The notes under the pieces were generated by a model, which was not told the origin of the DNA, ran no database searches, and was given only the letters and a program-made list of their open reading frames with translations. DNA of 37,185 nt from Clostridia bacterium (GTDB taxonomy: Bacteria; Bacillota; Clostridia; Christensenellales; Borkfalkiaceae), in assembly GCA_021205485.1 (NCBI GenBank), contig JAJPXK010000089.1, positions 1-37,185 on the forward strand, in the 5' to 3' direction. Below, in pieces: positions 30,128 to 37,185 of the stretch. The position numbers were made by a program, and so were the translations under genes. Position 1 is the first letter of the stretch. Every line of letters starts with the position of its first letter.

Positions 30128-30283
30128 CACGAATTTGTTTTTCGGTTGCTGCCGAAAAACAAATTCCGTGATTTGAGGGGAAAACCATTCTCGGTACAAA
30201 GTACCTGCGGATGTTTTTCCCCTCTTTTTCGTATTTTTAAGGGCGTACGTATTATATAATACGAAAAATTCACCCTTTTACCT
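30128..30283 (-). ncRNA. Structured RNA-like element (copy 2), convergent with prmC
   Basis: Read on the minus strand it begins with the 64-bp block (30283-30220) shared with 17057-17121. It continues with a stem closed by GAGGGGAAAA/TTTTCCCCTC (30224-30175) and ends with a 43-nt hairpin (30170-30128), CACGGAATTTGTTTTTCGG-CAGCAA-CCGAAAAACAAATTCGTG. It stops five bases after the prmC stop codon, so here it leads no gene in its own direction. Position alone would allow a role as the prmC end hairpin, but the block shared with copy 1 argues for an element of its own. Confidence 0.55.
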
Positions 30284-30307
30284 TCTTTATGTAAATAACC
30301 ATAACTT

Positions 30308-30385
30308 GCCTTCCCCCTCGGGGGAAGGTGTTTTTATTTCCGCAAAACGGAATAAAAACGGATGAGGGGTTTTTACGCCTCATCG
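30308..30385. repeat. Partial multi-hairpin repeat upstream of prfA
   Basis: CCTTCCCCCTCGGGGGAAGG is followed by GTTTTTATTTCCG paired with CGGAATAAAAAC and then GATGAGG...CCTCATC. The middle hairpin replaces the GTC...GAC hairpin of other copies with an unrelated but still paired sequence. Together with the preceding element it fills the stretch between prmC and prfA. Confidence 0.7.
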
Positions 30386-30406
30386 CGCGCGAGCCTTTCA
30401 AGCGTG

Positions 30407-30436
30407 TTGACAGGCTTTCGGCTTTTGTGGTATACT
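30407..30436 (+). promoter_or_regulatory. Promoter of prfA
   Basis: TTGACA (30407-30412) and TATACT (30431-30436) are 18 bases apart. The ATG at 30444 is seven bases after the -10 box, so transcription should start at or next to the start codon. Confidence 0.8.
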
Positions 30437-30443
30437 GTCGCAT

Positions 30444-31517
30444 ATGGATATTGCAAAGTCACAAAAATTACAGGAAATTTACGAAAAATACCTCGCTCTT
30501 TCGGATAAAATGGCGGAGCCCGAAATAATCGCCGACAGCGAGCTGTGGACCAAGCTCGCGAAGGAACAGGCCGAACTTTCTGACACGGCGTTAAAGTACG
30601 GCGAGTACCGCAAGGCCTACGGCGATTTAGAGAACACCCGCAAGGCCTGCGGCGAGGAGACTGACGGGGATATGAAACTTCTTCTTGAAGAAGAGGAGCA
30701 GGCTTTAAAGGAAAAACTTTCCTCTATAGAGGAAGAACTTAAAATTTTGCTTTTGCCTAAGGATAAAAACGACGACCGCGACTGCATTATGGAAATCCGC
30801 GCGGGGGCGGGCGGCGAGGAAGCGGCGCTGTTTGCGGCCTCTTTGTACCGTATGTATACGGGCTACTGCGAAAAGCACCGCCTTAAAATAGAGGAGGTGG
30901 ATATAAACTCTACCGAACTCGGCGGCGTAAAGGAAGTAGTTCTTAATATAAGCGGCAAAGGGGCGTACAAGCTGTTAAAATTCGAAAGCGGCGTACATCG
31001 CGTGCAACGCGTGCCCGAAACCGAGTCGCAGGGACGCGTGCATACCTCTACGGCGACGGTGGCGGTTATGCCCGAGGCCGAGGACGTGGAAGTTGAAATC
31101 AGGGACGAGGATATAAGGGTAGACGTATACCGTTCGTCGGGCGCCGGCGGGCAGAAGGTAAACAAGACCGAAACGGCCATCCGCATCACGCACTTCCCTA
31201 CGGGCATTGTTGTAACTTGCCAGGACGAACGCAGCCAGCTTAAAAATAAGGACAAGGCATTTAAAGTTCTCCGCTCAAGGCTTTACGATTATTACAACTC
31301 CCGCAGCCAGTCAGAATACGACAGCCGACGCAAAAGCTTGGTAGGCACAGGCGACCGCAGCGAGCGTATCCGCACCTACAACTTCCCTCAGGGCAGGGTT
31401 ACAGACCACAGGATAGGCTATTCGCTGTTCTCTATAGAAAGTTTTATGGCGGGCGACATTGACGAAATGGTAGAGGCCCTGGCTGTAGCCGAACGCGAAC
31501 GCCAGCTCGCCGAGTGA
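30444..31517 (+). CDS. prfA: Peptide chain release factor 1
   Basis: The 357-residue protein ends translation at UAA and UAG. The GGQ motif is at 235-237 (SSGAGGQKVN), the codon-reading P-x-T motif is PET at 191-193 (HRVQRVPETESQGR), and the C-terminal RTYNFPQGRVTDHR is typical. The second P-x-T residue is Glu rather than Ala/Val. A -10 box lies seven bases before the ATG and no ribosome binding site is present, so the message looks leaderless. The upstream PrmC domain is its likely modifier. Confidence 0.97.
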   Translation: MDIAKSQKLQEIYEKYLALSDKMAEPEIIADSELWTKLAKEQAELSDTALKYGEYRKAYGDLENTRKACGEETDGDMKLLLEEEEQALKEKLSSIEEELKILLLPKDKNDDRDCIMEIRAGAGGEEAALFAASLYRMYTGYCEKHRLKIEEVDINSTELGGVKEVVLNISGKGAYKLLKFESGVHRVQRVPETESQGRVHTSTATVAVMPEAEDVEVEIRDEDIRVDVYRSSGAGGQKVNKTETAIRITHFPTGIVVTCQDERSQLKNKDKAFKVLRSRLYDYYNSRSQSEYDSRRKSLVGTGDRSERIRTYNFPQGRVTDHRIGYSLFSIESFMAGDIDEMVEALAVAERERQLAE

Positions 31518-31628
31518 AATTATAATGTAATTAAAATTTGGTAATTGTTTTTAAAATCAGTCTTTAAGTCCTAATATATAGTCCGCGTTCTTCATACTAT
31601 TAAATTATAACTGTCAGGCCATTAAAAA

Positions 31629-31653
31629 ATGCCGCGGGAATCCCTCGCGGCAT
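31629..31653. terminator. Bidirectional terminator between prfA and the DtxR-like gene
   Basis: ATGCCGCG (31629-31636) pairs with CGCGGCAT (31646-31653), with extra GGA/TCC pairs inside. A-rich sequence precedes and TAATTTTG follows, so each direction has a short T-run. Confidence 0.75.
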
Positions 31654-31666
31654 AATTTTGCCTTTT

Positions 31667-32029
31667 TTATTGTTTTTCTAAAAACTCTATAATTTTGTTA
31701 TAAGTTTCTTCAGACAGAATGTGTTCCATTTCGCAGGCGTCGGCGTCGGCGTTTTCCTCCGATACTCCAAGCTTTTTCAAAAATTTTTTAAGCGTGCAGT
31801 GGCGCGCGTAAATTTCTTCCGCGTATTTTTTCCCGCTTTCGGTAAGGTAGATGTGCATGCCTTCAGACGTGATATACCCCTGCGCGGCCAAAAGTTTTAC
31901 CGCCTTTTGCACGGCGGGCTGAGATACGTTTACCGCCCTCGCAACGTCTATTTTATGTACAAACTCCTGCTTTTGCGATAAAATCAGTATAGTTTCAAGA
32001 TAATCTTCTGTCGATTGGTTGTGTTTCAT
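31667..32029 (-). CDS. DtxR/MntR-family metal-dependent regulator
   Basis: The 120-residue protein has the DtxR N-terminal winged helix (STEDYLETILILSQKQEFVHKIDVARAVNVSQPAVQKAVKLLAAQGYI) and the short dimerisation part (LTESGKKYAEEIYARH...DACEMEHILSEETYNKIIEFL). There is no C-terminal SH3-like domain, as in MntR. Asp, Cys, Glu and His candidates for metal binding are in DACEMEH. I start it at 32029; the ATG at 32047 overlaps its own -10 box. It faces the feo operon and probably controls iron or manganese uptake. Confidence 0.9.
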   Translation of the reverse strand: MKHNQSTEDYLETILILSQKQEFVHKIDVARAVNVSQPAVQKAVKLLAAQGYITSEGMHIYLTESGKKYAEEIYARHCTLKKFLKKLGVSEENADADACEMEHILSEETYNKIIEFLEKQ

Positions 32030-32038
32030 AGTATTTTT

Positions 32039-32067
32039 ATTATACATTAATTTATCTTAAATGTCAA
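32039..32067 (-). promoter_or_regulatory. Promoter of the DtxR-like gene
   Basis: On the minus strand TTGACA (32067-32062) and TATAAT (32044-32039) are 17 bases apart. The chosen ATG is nine bases after the -10 box and no Shine-Dalgarno sequence is present. Confidence 0.85.
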
Positions 32068-32077
32068 CCCCCGTTTT

Positions 32078-32098
32078 TTTGCAATAAATTTATGCAAA
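32078..32098. promoter_or_regulatory. Candidate operator of the DtxR-like regulator
   Basis: TTTGCA-N9-TGCAAA is an inverted repeat ten bases upstream of the regulator's -35 box, with further AA/TT symmetry at its centre. Its size suits a DtxR/MntR dimer; binding is inferred from position. Confidence 0.45.
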
Positions 32099-32160
32099 TT
32101 TGTGTAAAAATGATAGGCTTTAACATTACTGAAATTTTTTTAACTTAGGCTTATTTTTAG

Positions 32161-32189
32161 TTGACAAATTAAACGTCGGTTAATATGAT
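32161..32189 (+). promoter_or_regulatory. Promoter of the feo operon
   Basis: TTGACA (32161-32166) and TATGAT (32184-32189) are 17 bases apart. The leader of about 100 nt that follows contains two competing 7-bp hairpins: GTAAGGT (32223) with ACCTTAC (32266), and CAGAGGG (32250) with CCCTCTG (32273). Confidence 0.75.
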
Positions 32190-32296
32190 ATACTTGTAAA
32201 AGCTGAACTGAGGTTAATTTTTGTAAGGTAAATTTAGCCTCGGCGGCGGCAGAGGGAAACAAAAAACCTTACCCCTCTGTATAAACGGAGAAAAAT

Positions 32297-32518
32297 ATGC
32301 CTTTGGCAATAGCGCCTACCGACGTAGAGGTAGAGGTAAAAAGAATTTCGGCTGACGAAAAGGTAAAAAAGCACCTTCAGGAAATAGGAATTATCGCAGG
32401 CTCGCGACTTACGGTAATATCCTCTGACGGAGGCAACGTAATCTTAGTGGTAAAGGAAGGCAGGCTTTGCCTTGACAGAGTGCTTGCCTCTAAAATTACG
32501 GTGGCTATCGCCGCCTGA
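32297..32518 (+). CDS. feoA: FeoA-domain protein, first copy
   Basis: The 73-residue protein is a FeoA SH3-like domain: VEVEVKRISADEKVKKHLQEIGIIAGSRLTVISSDGGNVILVVKEGRLCLDRVLASKITV. FeoA proteins assist FeoB in ferrous iron uptake, by a mechanism still debated. A CGGAG site precedes the ATG. A repeat element separates it from the second feoA. It resembles the second copy only in fold-level motifs, so the two are not a recent duplication. Confidence 0.92.
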   Translation: MPLAIAPTDVEVEVKRISADEKVKKHLQEIGIIAGSRLTVISSDGGNVILVVKEGRLCLDRVLASKITVAIAA

Positions 32519-32529
32519 TGCGGAAATAT

Positions 32530-32645
32530 CCCTTGAGGATAAATTAGTATACTCAGTAGAAAGTATCCTGAAGGGGGTGAGGTGTTTTCGGATAATATTA
32601 CACCTCATCAGTCACTTGCGTGACAGCTTCCCCTCAAGGGGAAGC
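32530..32645. repeat. Multi-hairpin repeat between the two feoA genes
   Basis: Read on the minus strand it has CTTCCCCTTGAGGGGAAG, GTCAC-GCAA-GTGAC, GATGAGGTG...CACCTC and a degenerate end with AGTATACT. Structure is kept while the paired bases differ from other copies. Confidence 0.75.
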
Positions 32646-32694
32646 CTGAACTTTTTATCTAAAAAAGTAAAAAAATTAAAGGAGAATATAGATA

Positions 32695-32928
32695 ATGAGC
32701 AATCTGCTTTGCGATTTTACCGTAGGACAAAGCGGTAAAATCAAAGCCGTGCTTGGCGAGGGACGCATAAGAAGGCGTCTCTTCGATATGGGCGTAACCC
32801 CCGGGGCTGAAGTTACCATGGTAAAAAAAGCTCCCTTAGGCGACCCTATCGAAGTAACCATCCGCGGGTACCAGCTTACGCTCCGCAAGGACGAGGCTAA
32901 GTGTGTAGAAATGGAGGCGGTTAAATGA
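32695..32928 (+). CDS. feoA: FeoA-domain protein, second copy
   Basis: The 77-residue protein reads LLCDFTVGQSGKIKAVLGEGRIRRRLFDMGVTPGAEVTMVKKAPLGDPIEVTIRGYQLTLRKDEAKCVEM, a canonical FeoA with the RRLFDMGVTPG and LGDPIEV motifs. An AAAGGAG site precedes the ATG. It overlaps feoB by four bases (ATGA), so this copy, rather than the first, is translationally tied to the transporter. Confidence 0.95.
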   Translation: MSNLLCDFTVGQSGKIKAVLGEGRIRRRLFDMGVTPGAEVTMVKKAPLGDPIEVTIRGYQLTLRKDEAKCVEMEAVK

Positions 32929-35234
32929 GAACTTTCGCTTTGGCGGGCAACCCTAACTGCGGCAAGACGACGCTGTTTAACGCCCTCACGGGTTCCACCG
33001 CGCACGTAGGCAACTGGCCTGGCGTCACGGTAGATAAAAAGGAAGGCGTATACAAAGGCGGCTCCGAAAAGGTGAACATAGTTGACCTTCCCGGCATCTA
33101 TTCGCTTTCGCCGTACACCCCCGAAGAGGTAATCGCCCGTAACTTTATTTTAGACGAAGCCCCCGACGGCATAATAAACATTGTAGACGCCACCAACTTA
33201 GAGCGTAACCTTTATCTTACCACACAGCTTTTAGAGATGGACGTTCCCGTAATCATCGCCCTCAACATGATGGACGAAGTGGAAAAGAAGGGCGACAAGA
33301 TAGACGTAAAAGAGCTTGAGGATAAGATAGGCGTACCCGTTGTATCCATATGCGCTTTAAAGAACAATGGTATAAAGGAACTTATGGAAAGGGCGGTCAG
33401 CATGCCCGAAACCCGCAAGGGCAAGACCATAGTGCAGGGCAATATTTCGGGCGCGATAGAAAAGGCCGAAAGCTTTTACGCCGCCAAGGAAGTTACCTCG
33501 CCTACATTCCACGCTATGAAGCTGCTCGAAAACGACGAGCTTGAAGTGGATAAAAAGGAAAACGCCAATCTTTTGGCTGAAATTTCGGCAGAATACGGCG
33601 AGGACTTAGAGGCAGTCATAGCCGACGAGAGATATAAATACATATCGGCGCACTTTACAGTCGCTAAAAAGAAGAGTACAGACAAAGCCGTACTTACCAA
33701 GTCCGACAAGATTGACAAGGTGCTTACGCATAAAATATGGTCTATTCCTATATTCCTTGTAATATTGTTCGCGATATTCCACCTTACATTCTCAGAAAAT
33801 CTGTTGTATTTAAACGGTTTCGGCGACGGCTGGATGCTCTCGCTTGAAGATTTAGGCATAGAAGGCGGCCTCGCGACGTTTGTAGGCATCTTCTATGACG
33901 GTACCGTTTACTCGCCGGGCGTAATACTGTTCAACGTTATGGACGTTATTACATCGCTTATAGGCGACGGGTTATCGCTTGCGTTAGAATCGGCCCCCGA
34001 TTGGGCCAACGGCCTTGTGGTAGACGCCGTGTGGGGCGGTATCGCGGCCGTGCTCAGCTTTGTGCCTCAGATACTCGTTCTGTTCGCGTTCTTCTCTATT
34101 TTGGAAGATACGGGCTACATGGCGAGGGTTGCGTTTATACTTGACAGAATTTTCCGCAGGTTCGGGCTTTCGGGCAGGGCGTTCATGCCTATGATTATGG
34201 GCTTCGGCTGCAGCATACCCGCTATGATAAACACCCGTACGCTCGCAGACGATAAAGAGAGAACGGCGACGATAAGGGTAATACCTTTCTTCAGTTGCGG
34301 CGCAAAACTCCCTATACTTACCGCAGTTGCGGGAACATTATGCGGAAGCGCATATCTTGATACGGCTATATCTATAGGCATGGGGGCTGAAACCCTTACA
34401 TACCTTATGTACCTTGTAGGCATAATTGTGGCCATTGTTGCGGTAATATTTATGCGCAACACCTCGATGAAGGGAGCTACGCCCCCATTTATTATGGAAT
34501 TGCCCGCATACCACGCCCCCGGGTTCAAAAATCTGTGCCTGCACGTATGGGATAAATTAAAGCACTACGTCAAAAAGGCGTTCACGATTATATTCGTATC
34601 CACGGTTATAATCTGGTTCCTTTCTTCCTTCGATTGGTCATGGACCTGGACGGACGACATCGGCTCGAGCATACTCGGCAGCATCGGCAAACTTATCCAG
34701 CCTATATTTACCCCTCTCGGCTTTGGCTCACAGCTCGGCAAGGAGGCAGGCTGGGTATTCGCGGTCGCAGCCATTACGGGACTTATCGCAAAGGAAAACG
34801 TTATCGCGACATTCGGCGCCTTGGCCGTCGCTGTGGGGAAAGCCGTTGAAGGCATCGAGTCTGAAGACGGCATAGAGGAAGTCGCAACGATGATAAACGC
34901 CATAAGGGAGAGCAATCCCGGCCTCACAGATTTGCAGATAGTGGCCGCTATGATATCGTTCATAGTATTCAATATGACGACAATCCCCTGCTTCGCGGCC
35001 TGCGCTACGGCGAGGGCGGAGCTTCCTAAGGGCAAGTTCAAGTGGACGGTGCTGTTCTGGCTTGCAACAAGCTACATAGCGTCCTGCGTAATCTACACTT
35101 CGATAGCGTGGGCTTGGTGCATACCTATCTGGCTTGTTTTGTTCGCGGGAATAGGCGTGTTGATATACTTCAACAACAAGGGCAAGCTTGAAAAAGTTAA
35201 GTTCTGGAAAAATTTAAAGAAGAATAAGGCTTAA
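32925..35234 (+). CDS. feoB: Ferrous iron transport protein B
   Basis: The 769-residue protein has a GTPase domain at about residues 1-165: G1 GNPNCGKT (8-15), G3 DLPG (54-57), G4 NMMD (114-117). A helical linker and a membrane domain from about residue 270 follow, with two Gate-type halves (FSILEDTGYMARVAFILDR, GFGCSIPAMINTRTL, FFSCGAKLPI; then FVSTVIIWFLSSF, GLIAKENVIATFG, IPCFAACATARAE). It imports Fe2+ across the inner membrane. It is single and intact and is followed by its Cys-rich partner. Confidence 0.98.
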   Translation: MRTFALAGNPNCGKTTLFNALTGSTAHVGNWPGVTVDKKEGVYKGGSEKVNIVDLPGIYSLSPYTPEEVIARNFILDEAPDGIINIVDATNLERNLYLTTQLLEMDVPVIIALNMMDEVEKKGDKIDVKELEDKIGVPVVSICALKNNGIKELMERAVSMPETRKGKTIVQGNISGAIEKAESFYAAKEVTSPTFHAMKLLENDELEVDKKENANLLAEISAEYGEDLEAVIADERYKYISAHFTVAKKKSTDKAVLTKSDKIDKVLTHKIWSIPIFLVILFAIFHLTFSENLLYLNGFGDGWMLSLEDLGIEGGLATFVGIFYDGTVYSPGVILFNVMDVITSLIGDGLSLALESAPDWANGLVVDAVWGGIAAVLSFVPQILVLFAFFSILEDTGYMARVAFILDRIFRRFGLSGRAFMPMIMGFGCSIPAMINTRTLADDKERTATIRVIPFFSCGAKLPILTAVAGTLCGSAYLDTAISIGMGAETLTYLMYLVGIIVAIVAVIFMRNTSMKGATPPFIMELPAYHAPGFKNLCLHVWDKLKHYVKKAFTIIFVSTVIIWFLSSFDWSWTWTDDIGSSILGSIGKLIQPIFTPLGFGSQLGKEAGWVFAVAAITGLIAKENVIATFGALAVAVGKAVEGIESEDGIEEVATMINAIRESNPGLTDLQIVAAMISFIVFNMTTIPCFAACATARAELPKGKFKWTVLFWLATSYIASCVIYTSIAWAWCIPIWLVLFAGIGVLIYFNNKGKLEKVKFWKNLKKNKA

Positions 35235-35275
35235 TCGGGCTTGCGGTAGCATAAAATATTTCAGGAGGCGACGTT

Positions 35276-35464
35276 ATGAAAATAGTCGCGTGGATTATCT
35301 TGATAGCAGTAGGAATACTTTTTGTCGCGTGCCTCGCCTATCTGATTTACAAAAAAGTGACGGGCAAAGGAGGCGGCTGCGACGGTTGCGGCGGAAACTG
35401 CGCAGGCTGTTCGCATTGCACGCAATGCCGACCGCCCGAAAAACCTTCCGATAAGGAAAATTAA
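35276..35464 (+). CDS. FeoB-associated Cys-rich membrane protein
   Basis: The 62-residue peptide has one membrane segment (residues about 4-26) and a cytosolic tail with cysteines at 35, 38, 42, 45, 48 and 51 (GGCDGCGGNCAGCSHCTQC). This matches the small proteins found after feoB in many Firmicutes. The cysteine cluster suggests metal binding near the transporter; the exact role is not known. A CAGGAGG site precedes the ATG. Confidence 0.9.
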   Translation: MKIVAWIILIAVGILFVACLAYLIYKKVTGKGGGCDGCGGNCAGCSHCTQCRPPEKPSDKEN

Positions 35465-35501
35465 GAACAAGCATTCATTAAAACTCCTAATAAATACGTT
35501 T

Positions 35502-35540
35502 AAACTGAAGCTGCGGGCTTTGCCCGCAGCTTCAGTTTTT
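35502..35540 (+). terminator. Terminator of the feo operon
   Basis: AAACTGAAGCTGCGGG (35502-35517) pairs perfectly with CCCGCAGCTTCAGTTT (35523-35538) around CTTTG and ends in five T. Confidence 0.93.
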
Positions 35541-35741
35541 GAGTAAAGAAAGAGGAATAACTTGGCCTTCCGCGCGCGCTCGCGAGATCCTTCGGCTTCA
35601 TTTCGCTTTGATTTATTCCGCTCAGGATGACGGATGATGAACGCCAACCCCTTGCCGGTAATCGCGGAGTATGCATTTTTTTTGCAAAAGTTTGCAATAT
35701 TATACAAAAATTGCAAAGAAAAAAAATTTTTATTCATACGT
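35541..35741. repeat. Gene-free stretch with an inverted repeat copy
   Basis: Positions 35586-35631 carry GATCCTTCGGCTTCATTTCG...GCTCAGGATGAC, the inverse of the GTCATCCTGAGCGG family. The rest up to the next promoter is AT-rich, including TTGCAATATTATACAAAAA-like sequence, with nothing else I can assign. Confidence 0.65.
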
Positions 35742-35770
35742 TTGTCAAAATGATTTAATTTATGTATAAT
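35742..35770 (+). promoter_or_regulatory. Promoter of the aminotransferase gene
   Basis: TTGTCA (35742-35747) and TATAAT (35765-35770) are 17 bases apart. A leader of about 55 nt with GGTTAA-AAA-TTAACC (35791-35805) follows, then GCGAGGA before the ATG. Confidence 0.8.
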
Positions 35771-35830
35771 TGAATAGAAAACGAAAAATAGGTTAAAAAT
35801 TAACCTGAAGCTAAGCGAGGATGTGCTGTT

Positions 35831-37039
35831 ATGTCTAAAATTTCAAGCAGAGTATCTACAATATCGCCCTCTATGACTCTCGCTATGTCCGCAAAAGCTG
35901 CGGAACTTAAAGCGGCGGGGGAGAAGGTAATATCTTTCGGCGTAGGCGAACCCGACTTCAATACGCCCGAACACATTGTACAGGCCGCCAAAGACGCTCT
36001 GGACGCGGGCCACACAAAGTATGTCGCGGCCGCGGGGCTTCCCGCCCTTAAAAAGGCCGTGTGCAAAAAGCTAAAAAACGACAACGGGCTTGATTACAAA
36101 CCCTCGCAGATAGTAATATCCAACGGCGCCAAGCACTCTATATTCAACGCCGTATTCGCCACGGTAAACCCCGGCGACGAGGTAATAATACCCGTTCCCT
36201 ACTGGCTAACCTATCCCGAGGTGGTAAAGTGCTGCGGCGGCACGCCTGTATACGTATATTCCTCCCGCGAGAGCGGCTTTAAAGTTACCGCCAAGCAGAT
36301 AGAAAGCGCCGTTACGCCTAAAACCAAGATGCTTATCTTCAACACGCCCTGCAACCCTACGGGCGCCGTGTATACAGAAGAGGAGATCCGTTCCATAGCG
36401 GCGGTGTGCGAAAAGCATGACATACTCGTCTTATCCGACGAAATTTACGAAAAACTCATTTACGGCGATTTCAAACACTTCTCTATAGCGGCTGTTTCGC
36501 CTAAGATGAAGGAGCTTACAATAGTAATAAACGGCGTTTCCAAGTCGTACGCCATGACGGGCTGGAGGCTTGGCTACCTCGCCGCCGCGGACGACATCGC
36601 AAAGGCCATATCGTCTTTCCAGAGCCACGCCACGTCCAACGTAAACACAATGACGCAGTACGCGACCATCGCCGCGCTGGAGGGCCCTACGCAACCTATG
36701 GAAGAGATGGTAAAGGCTTTCGGCGAGAGGCGCGACAGAATGATCGCCATTTTAGAGGATATGAAGGCCCTCGGCCTTGACTACGTAAAACCCGACGGGG
36801 CGTTCTACGTAATGCTGATATGTGACAAGTTCTACGGCAAGTGGTACGACGGCAACCGCATATCGGGCAGCATGGATATGGCAAACCTGCTTTTAACGTA
36901 CGAAAAAGTAGCCTTAACCCCCGGCGCATGCTTCGGCGACGATACCTGCGTAAGGCTTTCGTACGCCCTCTCGTTAGAGGAAATGGAGGAGGGTTTGGCC
37001 CGCATAGCCGACTTCGTAAAGGGAATCAAAGATAATTAA
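35831..37039 (+). CDS. Class I pyridoxal-phosphate aminotransferase, aspartate aminotransferase type
   Basis: The 402-residue enzyme has fold-type I signatures: GVGEPDFNTPEHI (37-49), YVAAAGLPALKKAV, the cofactor residues NPCNPTGAVY-like NTPCNPTG (171-178) and Asp203 in LSDEIYEKL, and Lys238 in SKSYAMTGWRLGYL, which binds PLP. Arg in RLSYA near the end should bind the substrate carboxylate. The pattern fits aspartate aminotransferases of Gram-positive bacteria; other amino acids could be used. It stands alone with its own promoter. Confidence 0.94.
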   Translation: MSKISSRVSTISPSMTLAMSAKAAELKAAGEKVISFGVGEPDFNTPEHIVQAAKDALDAGHTKYVAAAGLPALKKAVCKKLKNDNGLDYKPSQIVISNGAKHSIFNAVFATVNPGDEVIIPVPYWLTYPEVVKCCGGTPVYVYSSRESGFKVTAKQIESAVTPKTKMLIFNTPCNPTGAVYTEEEIRSIAAVCEKHDILVLSDEIYEKLIYGDFKHFSIAAVSPKMKELTIVINGVSKSYAMTGWRLGYLAAADDIAKAISSFQSHATSNVNTMTQYATIAALEGPTQPMEEMVKAFGERRDRMIAILEDMKALGLDYVKPDGAFYVMLICDKFYGKWYDGNRISGSMDMANLLLTYEKVALTPGACFGDDTCVRLSYALSLEEMEEGLARIADFVKGIKDN

Positions 37040-37125
37040 GTCTTTTCCTTTCCGCATAATAAGTGAGTCTTTGGAAGACTGAAAAAATAAAAACATAAAA
37101 ATTTAATAAAATTTTAAGAAATGTA

Positions 37126-37154
37126 TTGAAATTCCTTCTGTTTCTTGGTAAAAT
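37126..37154 (+). promoter_or_regulatory. Promoter of the next gene, cut by the window end
   Basis: TTGAAA (37126-37131) and TAAAAT (37149-37154) are 17 bases apart. ACAGGAGG occupies the last bases of the window, so a start codon should follow immediately outside it. Confidence 0.7.
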
Positions 37155-37185
37155 AGATTACACCGCAATAAATTGGAACAGGAGG

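Noticed and set aside
32030..32047. Upstream start of the DtxR-like protein
   Set aside because: That ATG overlaps the -10 box, so it would lie outside the transcript.
32223..32279. H-type pseudoknot in the feo leader
   Set aside because: The two stems interleave but no bases are left to cross the first stem, so simultaneous formation is not feasible; treated as alternative hairpins.

Overview
The window is a chromosomal segment of a Gram-positive, Clostridia-like bacterium. The main evidence is the Firmicutes-type gene order of a complete S10-spc-alpha ribosomal superoperon (rpsJ to rplQ, including secY, adk, map, a KOW-domain gene and infA). Further support comes from AAGGAG-type ribosome binding sites, sigma-A-like promoters and zinc-binding (C+) forms of S14, S4, L31, L36 and L24. 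A gut lineage near Christensenellales is a guess from overall style and the abundance of intergenic repeats; no rRNA or tRNA is present to confirm it.

Layout. 1-2890: a small lipoprotein gene, then a TetR regulator and MATE efflux pump operon with a clear promoter and operator. 2894-3512: a gene-free stretch with phased A-tracts, a strong promoter and a structured leader with a possible attenuator ahead of rpsJ. 3513-20475: 32 genes for ribosomal proteins, SecY, adenylate kinase, methionine aminopeptidase, a KOW protein, IF-1 and RNA polymerase alpha, all on the + strand. The run is interrupted four times by repeat elements of one family and once by a structured element before rpmJ. 20757-23165: an accessory patch of a zinc-ribbon TM2 protein, two XRE regulators and three small membrane proteins. 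23236-24545: a YfcE-like phosphoesterase and Cof-type HAD phosphatase operon (minus). 24897-26163: an ECF-type sigma factor and its probable membrane anti-sigma partner, flanked by about 140-bp direct repeats. 26362-27734: an XRE regulator and an alcohol-dehydrogenase-like protein lacking its catalytic zinc ligands. 27996-31517: rpmE, a DUF1385-PrmC fusion and prfA, a translation-termination group. 31667-35464: a DtxR/MntR-type regulator divergent from a ferrous iron uptake operon (feoA, feoA, feoB and a Cys-rich membrane peptide). 35831-37039: a class I aminotransferase; the window ends at the ribosome binding site of the next gene.

Three things cut across the annotation. (i) A two-copy structured element (17057-17210 plus strand; 30283-30128 minus strand) has a nearly identical 64-65 bp block followed by two stem-loops whose sequences differ but whose pairing, and one 6-nt loop, are kept. 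This looks like an undescribed RNA family. (ii) Six genes (XRE at 21239, HAD at 24545, XRE at 26571, MDR at 27734, prfA at 30444, DtxR-like at 32029) have a -10 box only 6-9 nt before the start codon and no Shine-Dalgarno sequence, which suggests leaderless mRNAs. (iii) An intergenic repeat family has internal hairpins that covary between copies, and one copy appears inserted in another.

All calls come from reading the sequence alone. Family names rest on recognised motifs, not on database searches.
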